From positions 1,442,001-1,506,000 of the forward strand of contig NZ_CP023777.1 of assembly GCF_002557795.1 (NCBI RefSeq): a stretch of DNA of 64,000 nt, read 5' to 3'. A model generated the notes under the pieces. The model made no database searches. It saw only the letters and a list, made by a program, of their open reading frames with translations, and had not been told where the DNA came from. Positions 27,193 through 36,118 of this stretch are shown here, piece by piece. The translations under genes were made by a program, and so were the position numbers. This DNA comes from Chitinophaga caeni. GTDB lineage: Bacteria > Bacteroidota > Bacteroidia > Chitinophagales > Chitinophagaceae. Each line of letters opens with the position of its first letter. The stretch's first letter is position 1.

Positions 27193-28192
27193 ATGGAATA
27201 TAGAAGACTTGGAAGTTCGGGCATGAAGGTGCCTGTATTGAGCTTAGGCACGGGGACTTTTGGCGGGACGAATGAATTTTTTGGACGCTGGGGGCAAACC
27301 GGGATCCAAGAAGCTTCCCGTTTAATAGATATTTGTTTGGAAAGGGGGTGTTAATTTTTTCGATACTGCCGATGTTTATTCCTTGGGAGTCTCGGAAGAA
27401 ATTCTTGGCGCCGCAATAAAAGGAAGAAGGGAGAAAGTAATCATCTCTACGAAAGGAACATTTGAGATGGGGCCGGGTGTCAATGAAAAGGGTGCATCGA
27501 GGTTTCATTTAGTAAATGCTGTAAATGATAGTTTGAAACGGCTGGGGACGGATTATATCGATATCTACTTCATTCACGGTTTTGATAATAATACACCCAT
27601 CGAGGAAACATTAAGAACGCTCGATATGCTTATTAAGAGCGGGAAGATCAGGTATATCGGTTGTTCCAACTTCGCGGCTTGGCAGTTAATGAAATCCTTG
27701 TCAATCTCAGAAAAACTTAACCTGGAAAAATTCGTGATTTACCAAGGCTATTATTCCTTGATAGGGAGGGATTACGAGCAAGAACTATTACCGTTGATTA
27801 AGGACCAGGGCTTGGGTTTGATGGTATGGAGCCCCCTCGGTTGGGGAAGGCTAACTGGGAAGATAAAACGTGATCAACCGGTAGCTCCGGGCCGCATTCA
27901 ATCGGGCGGGGCAGTTGGTTCACCTCCTGTTGATATCGAATTGGTTTATAATGTTGTAGATGTCTTAGAGCGAATTGCAGGTGAAAGAAACAAAACGATA
28001 TCGCAAGTAGCTTTAAATTGGTTGTTGCACCGCGATTCTGTTTCCAATATCGTCATCGGCGCAAGGAGCGAAAGCCAGTTAATCGAGAACCTGGATTCGG
28101 TAAATTGGGCGTTAACAGGGGAAGAGCTCCTGGAACTGGACGATATTTCCAGGCAGGCTCCAATTTATCCTCATTGGGTGGGAGCGCGCTAG
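27193..28192 (+). pseudogene. Aldo/keto reductase, frameshifted near codon 52
   Basis: ATG at 27193 opens MEYRRLGSSGMKVPVLSLGTGTFGG..., then hits TAA just after LERGC. Adding back the other frame gives the expected ERGVNFFDTADVYSLG. The run GGGGG at 27344-27348 has one G too many; with four G the frame is continuous to 28192 (about 332 residues, a normal length). Catalytic tetrad positions are present across both parts: Asp and Tyr in FFDTADVYS, Lys in VIISTKGTF, His in DIYFIHGFDN. The family reduces aldehydes or ketones with NADPH. It may be a real mutation or a homopolymer sequencing error. Copy 2 of the mobile element lies directly upstream. Confidence 0.85.
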
Positions 28193-28208
28193 GCCCGGTT
28201 AAGATAAA

Positions 28209-28262
28209 TAAAATAGGGTCATCATAACTAGCTCTAAGAAGCTCATTATGTTGACCCTGTTA
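28209..28262. terminator. Hairpin between convergent genes (aldo/keto reductase and lutB)
   Basis: AGGGTCA..ATAA (28215-28227) pairs with TTAT..TGACCCT (28246-28258) around an 18-base loop. AT-rich flanks on both sides allow use on either strand. Confidence 0.6.
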
Positions 28263-28294
28263 AAATAATTTATTTTAATGCTTCAATATACCAG

Positions 28295-29680
28295 CTATTT
28301 TCCACCCCGTTTTTCTTTCCAAAGTTGGTTGAAGGATTTAGGCGAAAAAATCGGCAATTCCCTGTCGTCTTCACCCCAGGCTTTACGGAAGAAACGTTTC
28401 ATGAAGAAATTTTTCGTATTGCCGCTCACTAAATTCATCATCCTGCGGCTTAAGCTCACCTGTTTCCAACCAAACCAAGCCATTTTCTCACTGCCCGAAG
28501 TATAATTTTCTTCGACGGCTTTATGCCTATTATGCAATAATAATTCGTGCAGGTTAATCCTTACGGGGCAAACTTCCGTACAATTACCGCATAAAGATGA
28601 TGCGTAACTGAGGTGCATATATTCTTCCATCCCTCTCAAATGCGGTGTGATTACTGCACCGATAGGACCGCTGTAAGTAGTTTTATAAGTATGCCCACCT
28701 ATATTTTTATAGACGGGGCAAGCATTCAGGCAGGAACCGCAGCGGATGCAGTAAAGGCTTTCGCGAGCCACGGTATCGGCAAGGATGTTGGTACGACCGT
28801 TGTCGATCAATATCACGTACATTTCATCCGGTCCGTCTGGCTCTGTTTCTTGCTTTGGGCCGGAAAGGATCGTATTATAGGAAGTTACTTTTTGCCCTGT
28901 TCCGAAGGTTGCTAGTAATGGCCAGAATAAGGCAAGGTCTGATAATGAGGGTATTACCTTTTCAATACCAACCAGCGCGATATGTGTTTTGGGAAAAGTG
29001 GTCGTTAACCTACCATTTCCTTCATTTTCGGTAACCGCGATACCGCCGATATCGGCAATAATGAAATTTGCCCCGGTGATACCTACTTCGGCTTCAAGAT
29101 ATTTTTTACGGAGTTTATCGCGGGCAACTAGCGTGAGTTGTTCCGGGTTCAAAGCCGGTTCTGTACCGAGTTTTTCATGGAACAATTGCGCGATATCTTC
29201 CTTGCTTTTATGCATAGCCGGGGTTACGATATGGTAAGGCGGTTCATTATCCATTTGCTGGATATATTCACCGAGATCCGTTTCTATGCTTTCTATACCA
29301 TTTTCTTCAAGGAAAGCATTGATATGAATTTCTTCCGTGGCCATAGATTTACTTTTCACCACGGTTTTGCAATTTTTAGCTTTGCAGATGGCTAAAATTT
29401 CCTCACGGGCATGCTGTGCATCTTCGGCCCAAATTACTTTACCACCGCGGCGAGTGAAATTCATTTCAAAATCTTCCAATGATTTATCGAGATGCTCGAT
29501 AGCTCTCCACTTGGTATTTTTAGCTCTTTCACGTGCCGTCATTAATTCAGAAAACTGGAGTTTCCCATTCTTGACAGCAGCATTATATTTACCAATATTA
29601 AAATTGATGGTATTCCTGTGATTCAGATCCTTTGCTTTCAGCTGACTTTCTTCTAAGAAGTTCGTTGCTAATTTGCTCAT
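28295..29680 (-). CDS. lutB: LutB/LldF-type iron-sulfur protein of lactate oxidation
   Basis: 461 residues. The N-terminal LUD domain (about 60-300) has VVKSKSMATEEIHINAFLE, ETDLGEYIQQ, GITGANFIIADIGGIAVTENEGNGRL and FPKTHIALVGIEKVIPSL. Two ferredoxin-type clusters follow: YCIRCGSCLNACPVY and SSLCGNCTEVCPVRINLHELL. In the LutABC complex this subunit passes electrons from L-lactate oxidation to pyruvate. LutA and LutC partners are not adjacent here: its neighbours are an aldo/keto reductase and a DUF3109 gene, so partners must be elsewhere or the function differs. Confidence 0.88.
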   Translation of the reverse strand: MSKLATNFLEESQLKAKDLNHRNTINFNIGKYNAAVKNGKLQFSELMTARERAKNTKWRAIEHLDKSLEDFEMNFTRRGGKVIWAEDAQHAREEILAICKAKNCKTVVKSKSMATEEIHINAFLEENGIESIETDLGEYIQQMDNEPPYHIVTPAMHKSKEDIAQLFHEKLGTEPALNPEQLTLVARDKLRKKYLEAEVGITGANFIIADIGGIAVTENEGNGRLTTTFPKTHIALVGIEKVIPSLSDLALFWPLLATFGTGQKVTSYNTILSGPKQETEPDGPDEMYVILIDNGRTNILADTVARESLYCIRCGSCLNACPVYKNIGGHTYKTTYSGPIGAVITPHLRGMEEYMHLSYASSLCGNCTEVCPVRINLHELLLHNRHKAVEENYTSGSEKMAWFGWKQVSLSRRMMNLVSGNTKNFFMKRFFRKAWGEDDRELPIFSPKSFNQLWKEKRGGK

Positions 29681-29847
29681 AAGCCCAATTGGTAATGAAT
29701 TGATGTAGTAAAGATAGACAACTTTACCTGTTAAGATTTAATACCGAATTAACCGATCCCGGGAAATATTTCGCCCTTTAGCGGTAAATAACAACAGTTA
29801 TTAAATAATTGTTGCAAAATCTAAGCCATAAGTTGATATAAAGCTCA

Positions 29848-30423
29848 TTATTGATCTTTATGTTGGTTCTGCGCTATCTTGTCGAGAACTTCATAAAATT
29901 CTTCCCCGTATTTGCGGATGATAGCATTTTTAAGAAACCTGTATACCGGCACTTGTAATTTGTTACCATTTTTACACGCGGGTTTACAGATATCCCAACG
30001 ATCGTAATTTACTGCTTCAAACCCCGGATATTTAGTAATCCGGATAGGGTAAAGATGGCAGGAAACCGGTTTCTTATAATCGATTTTTCCATCGTTAAAA
30101 GCTTGTTCTATACCGCAGCCCACGATACCTTTATCATCTATCGTTGCATATGCACAAATACCGCCGTTTACAAGGGGAGTCACGTATCCATGCTCATCAT
30201 CAACGGTGTGAAAACCTTGTTTTTCTATTTCCCTTATGCCTTCAGCCCTTAGGTAAGGCTTTACTATGGGGTAGATTTGAGGTAAAACGTCCAATTCGGA
30301 GGCTTCTAAGGGGGCGCCACAATCACCTGCCACACAGCACGCACCTTTACATGCAGTGAGGTTACACACGAAATTCTTCTCTATCAGCTCATCGCTGATG
30401 TACTTATCATCAATTACAATCAT
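29848..30423 (-). CDS. DUF3109 family protein
   Basis: 191 residues from ATG 30423 (a TTG at 30432 extends the frame by three codons, but MIVIDDKYISDE is the natural beginning). Cys-rich: FVCNLTACKGACCVAGDCGAPLE (about 17-39), GICAYATIDDKGIVGCGIE, KPVSCHLYPIRIT, RWDICKPACKNG. The eleven or so cysteines suggest metal or cluster binding, as in zinc/iron-chelating (YkgJ-like) proteins. This is a conserved Bacteroidota family of unknown role. Confidence 0.88.
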   Translation of the reverse strand: MIVIDDKYISDELIEKNFVCNLTACKGACCVAGDCGAPLEASELDVLPQIYPIVKPYLRAEGIREIEKQGFHTVDDEHGYVTPLVNGGICAYATIDDKGIVGCGIEQAFNDGKIDYKKPVSCHLYPIRITKYPGFEAVNYDRWDICKPACKNGNKLQVPVYRFLKNAIIRKYGEEFYEVLDKIAQNQHKDQ

Positions 30424-30487
30424 GTTGCACAATTAACTGCTACCCCTCCCGGGAATTAGCATTCTCTATTGCAAAGGTAAGATGTAT

Positions 30488-31099
30488 TTATTTCCATTTT
30501 AACGTTTCTACCAAATGATACATATCTGCCTGTAAAAAGTTGATGACCGGTTGCAGGGAATCGGCATTTGGCGGCGCATAAAAATAAAGTGCGCCCCTTA
30601 TAAAGTGCTTGGTGGAATCCGTAGCGAAAAATTGTTTCGCGGAAGCCGCATTACCGCCCACGTTATAATACAGGCCGTACACATTGTTTGGGGTACTAAA
30701 TTCCTGCTCATCAATATAGGAGGCTTTGTAAGTATGCTTGTAGGTTAATTTGAAAGCGTCATCGACCAGGTTTTCAAAAGAGTTACGCTTATTGGCGCCG
30801 ATAATCTTATAGCTCATGTATAATTTGCTGTGAAACTCCGGGAACTCGATATTGATCCAGTAAGGATTTTCTGCTTTCTCATCAAAAAAGGTGGTATCCT
30901 TCACGATGTTAGCATAAGTTGGATATTCAAACGTATACGGGTACCCGGGTTCGTTGAATAACCGGTACGATTTTTCGGGCAATTCGATCAGGAAATATCC
31001 TTTAGGCTTGGGAGTGTAATTGTTTTGGCAGGCAACGAAGGCACTGCAAAAAAATAATATAATTACTAGGAACTTGGCTTTCACGCTGTACTTATTCAT
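30488..31099 (-). CDS. gldD: Gliding motility lipoprotein GldD
   Basis: 203 residues. Lipoprotein signal MNKYSVKAKFLVIILFFCSAFVAC with lipidated Cys about residue 24. Family features: YTPKPKGYFLIELPEKSYR, PYTFEYPTYANI, NPYWINIEFPEFHSKLYMSYK, and GLYYNVGGNAASAKQFFATDSTKHFIRGALYFYAPPNADSL. In Flavobacterium johnsoniae GldD is needed for gliding. The gene overlaps the end of gldE by 8 bases, the conserved arrangement. Presence of gld genes does not prove motility. Confidence 0.92.
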   Translation of the reverse strand: MNKYSVKAKFLVIILFFCSAFVACQNNYTPKPKGYFLIELPEKSYRLFNEPGYPYTFEYPTYANIVKDTTFFDEKAENPYWINIEFPEFHSKLYMSYKIIGANKRNSFENLVDDAFKLTYKHTYKASYIDEQEFSTPNNVYGLYYNVGGNAASAKQFFATDSTKHFIRGALYFYAPPNADSLQPVINFLQADMYHLVETLKWK

Positions 31100-32417
31100 T
31101 TTCTAATAAACCGGGATTCATGCTCACCTGGATTTTTTCGATACGCATCTTTGTGACCTCCAAGATAGTAAAATCGAAGTCTTCATAGGTAATAACGCTG
31201 TTTTCCTCGGGGAATTTTCCCGCTAATTCTAAAATTAATCCCCCGAGGGAATCACTTTCTCCTTTTACGGATTCGAAAGTATCGGGAGAAATATTCATTA
31301 TCCTGCAAACGTCATTTAGCATCGTTTTGCCTTCGAACACGTAGGTATGGTCATCAACCTTGTTGAAATTAAACTCATCTTCATCAAACTCGTCCTTGAT
31401 ATCACCGATTACTTCCTCGATGATATCTTCTAAAGTTACGATGCCGGATGTACCCCCAAATTCGTCTACGACCACGGCAAAATGCATATGCCGCGTTTGA
31501 AATTCGTTCAATAAATCCTCGATTAATTTATGTTCGTGTACGAAAAAAGGTTGCCGCATCGTTTCGTGCCAATCAAAATCATCGCCTTTGTCAACATGGG
31601 GTAGCAAGTCCTTAGTATGGATTACTCCGACTATAGTATCCAGGTTACCCTTGTAAACTGGGAGCCGGGAATAATGTAATTCGGCCACCTGCTCTACGAC
31701 TTTCGAAAAAGGAAGATCATATTCCAGCCCGCTTACATCTAAACGGGTATGCATAATTTGCTTTACCTCGATATTGCCGAACTTGAGAATGCCGCGGACG
31801 ATATTTTTCTCTTCCTGGGAAGCGCCGGGGTCAACACTCATTTCTATCACTTCGTCAATCTCGTGATAGTTAACAGGTTTAAGGCTCCTGTTAAAAACTT
31901 TATATTCAATGGTATCGCCCATGGCCACGAAAAAGTCGCTTAGGGGTTCTAGCGTGGCATGAATGATATGAACGAACCATGCGAAATAAGTTGCGAAACG
32001 GATGTTATTTTGAGCCGCCCATGTTCTTGGTAAAATTTGACCGAAGAACATGAGTACGAAAAGGATGATGATAATGCGAAGCATCACGGAGATCACGATC
32101 ATGTTTTCCAGCGCCTCCATCTGGGTGATAAGGTAATTGGTTACCAAGACGAAAGCTATTGCCACGACGATTTGGGCAATATGCATGGAAGCCAGCAAGG
32201 ATTTAGGTTTTTCCAACAGCTTGGTAATGAGTTTGCCGGAAGCATTTTGCCGGGTTTTAAGGACGTTCAAATCCTTGTAATTCATGGAGAAAAAAGCTAC
32301 TTCCGCACCGGAAACGATGAAGGACAGCATCAGTAAAACCAGTATTACCAGCAGGAATACGACAATATTCGGCGTAGGTGTGCCGGCAACTTGTAATAGG
32401 GTAGCAATTAAGGGCAT
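31092..32417 (-). CDS. gldE: Gliding motility-associated protein GldE (CNNM/CorC-type)
   Basis: 441 residues from ATG 32417 (the open frame reaches a TTG at 32441). Order: DUF21/CNNM membrane domain with four hydrophobic segments (VVFLLVILVLLMLSFIVSGAEVAFFSM onward, to about 200), a CBS pair (about 215-345: IMHTRLDVSGLEYD, YSRLPVYKGNLDTIVGVIHTKDLL, HMHFAVVVDEFGGTSGIVTLEDIIEEVIGDI), and a CorC/HlyC C-terminal domain (YVFEGKTMLNDVCRIM ... GLILELAGKFPEENSVI). Homologous to magnesium/cobalt efflux proteins. It partners with gldD in Bacteroidota. Confidence 0.9.
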   Translation of the reverse strand: MPLIATLLQVAGTPTPNIVVFLLVILVLLMLSFIVSGAEVAFFSMNYKDLNVLKTRQNASGKLITKLLEKPKSLLASMHIAQIVVAIAFVLVTNYLITQMEALENMIVISVMLRIIIILFVLMFFGQILPRTWAAQNNIRFATYFAWFVHIIHATLEPLSDFFVAMGDTIEYKVFNRSLKPVNYHEIDEVIEMSVDPGASQEEKNIVRGILKFGNIEVKQIMHTRLDVSGLEYDLPFSKVVEQVAELHYSRLPVYKGNLDTIVGVIHTKDLLPHVDKGDDFDWHETMRQPFFVHEHKLIEDLLNEFQTRHMHFAVVVDEFGGTSGIVTLEDIIEEVIGDIKDEFDEDEFNFNKVDDHTYVFEGKTMLNDVCRIMNISPDTFESVKGESDSLGGLILELAGKFPEENSVITYEDFDFTILEVTKMRIEKIQVSMNPGLLENE

Positions 32418-32594
32418 GGTATCTGCCTGATGATGAACCAAGGGTATACGCTTTGATCAACAATAAATTTAAAAAAATAATGGGAAAGAAGTCCCTGTTA
32501 AAATTACATGGAGTTACTTTCCCTATATACAAATATAAGTAATGTACCCATTTGACATGGTACATTTAATTGAAAGATATCAATGTTTTCCAGC

Positions 32595-33044
32595 CTAGAA
32601 CGGGAGATCGTCTGAAGGTTCGTTCATCGGGGGAATGTCCATGCTGCTGTATCCTTCGCTGCTTCCGGAGCCGGATTGCGAAGACATGGAATGATCGCCG
32701 TTGTGAACGTCGATCCTTTTGTCGAGCATGACAAGGTTATCCCCTACCACTTCGGTAGCAAATTTTTTGTTCCCTTCCTTGTCCTCCCAACTGCGGGTGC
32801 GCAATCTTCCTTCGATATAAACGAGACTACCTTTGTGGAGGTATTTCTGGGCTAATTCTGCCAGTCCTCTCCATAAAACTACGGTATGCCATTCCGTCTG
32901 CGAGATCAGTTTACCGGCCCTGTCTTTAAAAGTTTCTGTTGTGGCTAAGGAGAATTTTGCTACGGCAATGTTGCCTTCCAAAAACTGAACATCGGGGTCT
33001 CTTCCTAAGTTTCCAATCAGTATTACTTTATTAACACCTCTCAT
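32595..33044 (-). CDS. ssb: Single-stranded DNA-binding protein
   Basis: 149 residues. OB fold from the start: RGVNKVILIGNLGRDPDVQFLEGN, AKFSLATTE, TEWHTVVLWRGLAELAQKYLHKGSLVYIEGRLRTRSW. A Ser/Gly-rich linker leads to the acidic tip DDLPF that recruits repair and replication proteins. Lies between mutY and gldE on the same strand, the order usual in Bacteroidota. Confidence 0.95.
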   Translation of the reverse strand: MRGVNKVILIGNLGRDPDVQFLEGNIAVAKFSLATTETFKDRAGKLISQTEWHTVVLWRGLAELAQKYLHKGSLVYIEGRLRTRSWEDKEGNKKFATEVVGDNLVMLDKRIDVHNGDHSMSSQSGSGSSEGYSSMDIPPMNEPSDDLPF

Positions 33045-33238
33045 GGTTGTAGGTTTTAATAATCTAGTGATGATATGTTCTTCTAAGTATTAATTTATCG
33101 TCCTTTCTAAAGTTAATGTATTTCTAATCAACTTTAAAAAAAAGTACTGCCCCAATGGGAAATAATTTGAGCCGTATTACAGCTTAACACGTCTTACGGT
33201 CATATAGTTTGAAATTATTACAAAGAAGCTGCCAAAAG

Positions 33239-34309
33239 TTACAGCAGTTGTAATTGGTTATTTTGAAGGTAATCCAGGATAATCTTGGGGAAGGCGTAGT
33301 TATCTAAGGAGTTTAAAGGTACCCACTGGAAACCTTGCGGCGCCTGGATCCGGCTTTTCAAGGCAAGCCTGATAAATTGGGCATGGATTGTTTGGTGTGT
33401 TAATTTTTGCTTGAACAAAGGGGAGAGGGTAAAGCTACCGTTAACAACCGTTCCGACGATCTCCCGCGATTGTTCCAAGATCGTTTGGGCAGGAAGGATT
33501 TCGGGCGATTCCACGGGGATAAACTCATGTAAATTTTGCCAAATATCCTTACCGGGACGTTTTTGTATCAAAACTTGTTGATTATAAATAGCAACAATAT
33601 AAAAGAAGTATCTATTTTTTACAGTTAATTTCTTAGATTTAAGGGGAAGTTTGTTGACTTGGTTGGTTAGAAAGGCAATACACTTAGTGGCAAGCGGGCA
33701 TTCGAGGCAATTGGGTTGCTGGGGTTTGCAGACAACCGCGCCAAAATCCATAATGGCTTGGTTATAGACGGCCGGTTTATTCACCGGCAACAGGTTTTGG
33801 GCTGTTTCCGAGAAGATTTTCTTGCCTTCGGTCGTGTCAATCGGGGTATCTATCCCGAAAAAGCGGGCTAAGACCCTGTAAACATTTCCATCGAGTACCG
33901 CGTAAGGAAGGTTGAAAGCAAAAGAGGCAATTGCTGCCGCCGTATACGATCCGATGCCTTTTAGCGTTGTAATAGTATGGTAATCATTGGGAAAGATGCC
34001 GTTATAATCGTGAACGATACTGCGGGCGGCCGCTAACATGTTTTTGCAACGGGCATAATAACCCAGCCCTTGCCATAACCGGAAAACCTCCTCATCGGGG
34101 GCGGCGGCCAGATCAAAAACAGTCGGGTATTTAGAGGTAAATGCCTCGTAATAGGCGCGACCTTGTTCAACCCGGGTTTGTTGTAGCATGATTTCAGACA
34201 ACCAGATCTTGTAAGGATCTTTTTCTCCTTTCCAAGGCATCGTACGTTGATTGGAATCCCGGTTCCATGAAAGTAGTTGGGAAGAAAAAAATTGATGGTT
34301 GTTGTTCAT
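33239..34309 (-). CDS. mutY: A/G-specific adenine glycosylase
   Basis: 356 residues (E. coli 350). HhH-GPD domain: WLSEIMLQQTRVEQ (catalytic Glu region), LWQGLGYYARCKNM, TLKGIGSYTAAAIASFAF, AVLDGNVYRVLARFFG, AIMDFGAVVC (catalytic Asp). The 4Fe-4S loop has spacing C-x6-C-x2-C-x5-C (from about residue 194). The C-terminal NUDIX-like domain (FFYIVAIYNQQVLIQKRPGKDIWQNLHEFIPVE) recognises 8-oxoG. It removes A paired with 8-oxoG. Divergent from the HU-type gene across 224 bases. Confidence 0.95.
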   Translation of the reverse strand: MNNNHQFFSSQLLSWNRDSNQRTMPWKGEKDPYKIWLSEIMLQQTRVEQGRAYYEAFTSKYPTVFDLAAAPDEEVFRLWQGLGYYARCKNMLAAARSIVHDYNGIFPNDYHTITTLKGIGSYTAAAIASFAFNLPYAVLDGNVYRVLARFFGIDTPIDTTEGKKIFSETAQNLLPVNKPAVYNQAIMDFGAVVCKPQQPNCLECPLATKCIAFLTNQVNKLPLKSKKLTVKNRYFFYIVAIYNQQVLIQKRPGKDIWQNLHEFIPVESPEILPAQTILEQSREIVGTVVNGSFTLSPLFKQKLTHQTIHAQFIRLALKSRIQAPQGFQWVPLNSLDNYAFPKIILDYLQNNQLQLL

Positions 34310-34533
34310 TTACACAAATTGTTTATATATGTTTATGTTTTTTTATATATATTCGTGTACCTAAAAGATACGCTTCTCATCGTATGGTTTAAGTGAAACC
34401 CTGAATTGGAGTACAAAGAAACGTAAAATAAAAGGTTACTATTTATAAGAAAAATGTTTAAATTTTAGTTGCTTAAAATTCAGCAATTAATTATTTTTTA
34501 ATAACTTTACTACAAGTAATCCTCCGCTTCATT

Positions 34534-34821
34534 ATGAGAAAAGCAGATTTAATTAATAACATTGCTGAAAAAACCGGCATCCCCAAAGTAGATGTGTTAG
34601 TAACACTAGAGGCCATGTTTAAGGAGGTGAAAGAAGCTTTGGCAAATGGCGAGCACATTTATATCAGGGGTTTTGGCAGTTTTATCACGAAGAAACGCGC
34701 GGCTAAGATCGGCCGTAACATTAAGAAGAATGTTGCCGTGGAAATTCCCGAGCATTACATTCCGGCCTTTAAGCCATCTAAAGAGTTCGTTGCCGAGGTA
34801 AAAAAGTTGAAAAGTTCGTAA
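34534..34821 (+). CDS. HU/IHF-family nucleoid DNA-binding protein
   Basis: 95 residues with the whole fold: MRKADLINNIAEKTGIPKVDVLVTLEAMFKEVKEALANGEHIYIRGFGSFITKKRAAKIGRNIKKN, then the proline-containing arm and the C-terminal helix FKPSKEFVAEVKKL. The beta-arm proline region reads AVEIPEHYIPAFKPS. It bends and compacts DNA. The promoter region has TAACTTTA (34502-34509), close to the -7 consensus. The TPR gene follows 24 bases later. Confidence 0.93.
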   Translation: MRKADLINNIAEKTGIPKVDVLVTLEAMFKEVKEALANGEHIYIRGFGSFITKKRAAKIGRNIKKNVAVEIPEHYIPAFKPSKEFVAEVKKLKSS

Positions 34822-34845
34822 CTTCGCAGCCTAAAGTAAATTAGG

Positions 34846-35694
34846 GTGCAAAAGAAACAACTATTACTTATCTCGGCCGGCGTAATTATCCTGGTTGCTT
34901 TATATGCTTTTGGGCGTACAGTGCCGTCGCACGAAAATCATGATCATGGTCAAGCGCCTGCAATGGCTGCAGGTGATGGGCAAACTGTTGCCGTTGCCAA
35001 CTTCGAAGATTTACTCCTGGAGGCAAAAAAACGGATCCCCGCCGAAAAGCTAACCCAGATTGAAGCGCTTGAACACGCGGTGGTTAGGGGAGATGTACAT
35101 CATCAAGAAATTGCTGTCAATAAACAATTAGCTGCCGTTTGGGATACCTTGAACGAGCAGCCTATTGCCGCTTATTACCTCGGGAAAGCAGCCGAGTTGG
35201 AAAATTCGGAAAAAAGCCTCACCTTTGCGGCCAATTCGTTTTTAAACCACATGGGGCATATTCAAGATCCCGCCGTGGCACAGTGGATGGCCAACAACGC
35301 AATGGAACTCCTTACGAAAGCGAATGAGATCAATCCTTCGAACATTGATGTTAAAATCCAACTAGGTCAACTATTGGTGACTTCTTCTGAACCAATGAAG
35401 GGCATCGGTATGTTGATGGAGGTGGCTAACACGCATCCTGAAAATGTAGAAGTTCAATTGATCCTCGGCAACTTTGCAATTCAATCCGGCCAGTATGATA
35501 AAGCGATTGAAAGGATGAATAAGCTCTTGCAGAGGGATCCCGAAAACCCGAAAGCGCTCTTCCTTCTCGGTGAAGCGTATAGGAATAACGGGCAAATCGA
35601 TAAAGCGAAAGAAGCTTTAGTTGCTTGTAGAAAACTCATCAATGACCCGGCATTAGCCGCGGAAATTGATGATTATATAAATGAATTACACTAA
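34846..35694 (+). CDS. Membrane-anchored tetratricopeptide repeat protein
   Basis: 282 residues from a GTG at 34846. N-terminal anchor MQKKQLLLISAGVIILVALYAFG, then a linker with HENHDHGQ and TPR units from about residue 115: AAYYLGKAAELENSEKSLTFAANSFL, ELLTKANEINPSNIDVKIQLGQLLV, VQLILGNFAIQSGQYDKAIERMNKLLQRDPENPKALFLLGEAYRNNGQIDKAKEAL. Lies between the HU-type gene and rng. Role unknown; probably a periplasmic scaffold. Confidence 0.82.
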   Translation: MQKKQLLLISAGVIILVALYAFGRTVPSHENHDHGQAPAMAAGDGQTVAVANFEDLLLEAKKRIPAEKLTQIEALEHAVVRGDVHHQEIAVNKQLAAVWDTLNEQPIAAYYLGKAAELENSEKSLTFAANSFLNHMGHIQDPAVAQWMANNAMELLTKANEINPSNIDVKIQLGQLLVTSSEPMKGIGMLMEVANTHPENVEVQLILGNFAIQSGQYDKAIERMNKLLQRDPENPKALFLLGEAYRNNGQIDKAKEALVACRKLINDPALAAEIDDYINELH

Positions 35695-35726
35695 TTTTTT
35701 TTGATAATCACTAAAATTTTTTGAGT

Positions 35727-35822
35727 ATGCCTTGCGGTAAGAAAAGAAAAAGACATAAAATTGCTACCCATAAAAGGAAAAAAAGGCTGAGAAAAAATCG
35801 TCATAAGAAAGGCAAGAAATAA
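35727..35822 (+). CDS. 31-residue very basic protein, COX24/AURKAIP1-like
   Basis: A short frame of 31 codons: it begins MPCGKKRKRHKIATHKRK and ends in KKGKK; more than half of the residues are Lys, Arg or His. It is closely similar in pattern to tiny conserved Bacteroidota proteins annotated as AURKAIP1/COX24-domain, thought to be ribosome-associated (the mitochondrial relative is mS38). Position between the HU/TPR unit and RNase G supports a translation role. The A-rich region before the ATG fits the weak Shine-Dalgarno use of Bacteroidota. Family link is from memory of the motif. Confidence 0.75.
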   Translation: MPCGKKRKRHKIATHKRKKRLRKNRHKKGKK

Positions 35823-35871
35823 TTTTTCTCCTGTTCCACGCCATATTATTTTGGCGTAGCCGGATAAATTT

Positions 35872-36078
35872 TTATACATCCTGCATGATTTTGGCTAACT
35901 TGCTAAGGTCATGCAGGTCTTTTTTCGGTAACCCGAAAATTATATTCCAAGCACTACCTGCATATATCACTAAACCCTTAAGCAATCCATCAAAAATTCG
36001 AAAGTGAATAGCAGCAGGATTCCCTGTGCCTGCTAATTCGCTATGAAAATGCTGTGAATCGTATTCATTACGGAGCAT
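35872..36078 (-). CDS. Small hypothetical protein, 68 residues
   Basis: ATG at 36078, transcribed divergently from rng. The product reads like a folded protein (HFRIFDGLLKGLVIYAGSAWNIIFGLPKKDLHDLSKLAKIMQDV) rather than a shadow, and no gene occupies the other strand. A hydrophobic middle (LLKGLVIYAGSAWNIIFGL) could be a membrane helix. No named family. Confidence 0.5.
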   Translation of the reverse strand: MLRNEYDSQHFHSELAGTGNPAAIHFRIFDGLLKGLVIYAGSAWNIIFGLPKKDLHDLSKLAKIMQDV

Positions 36079-36118
36079 CAGCTTAAAGTGAAGTATTAAT
36101 GGTTAAAATTTTGGACGC

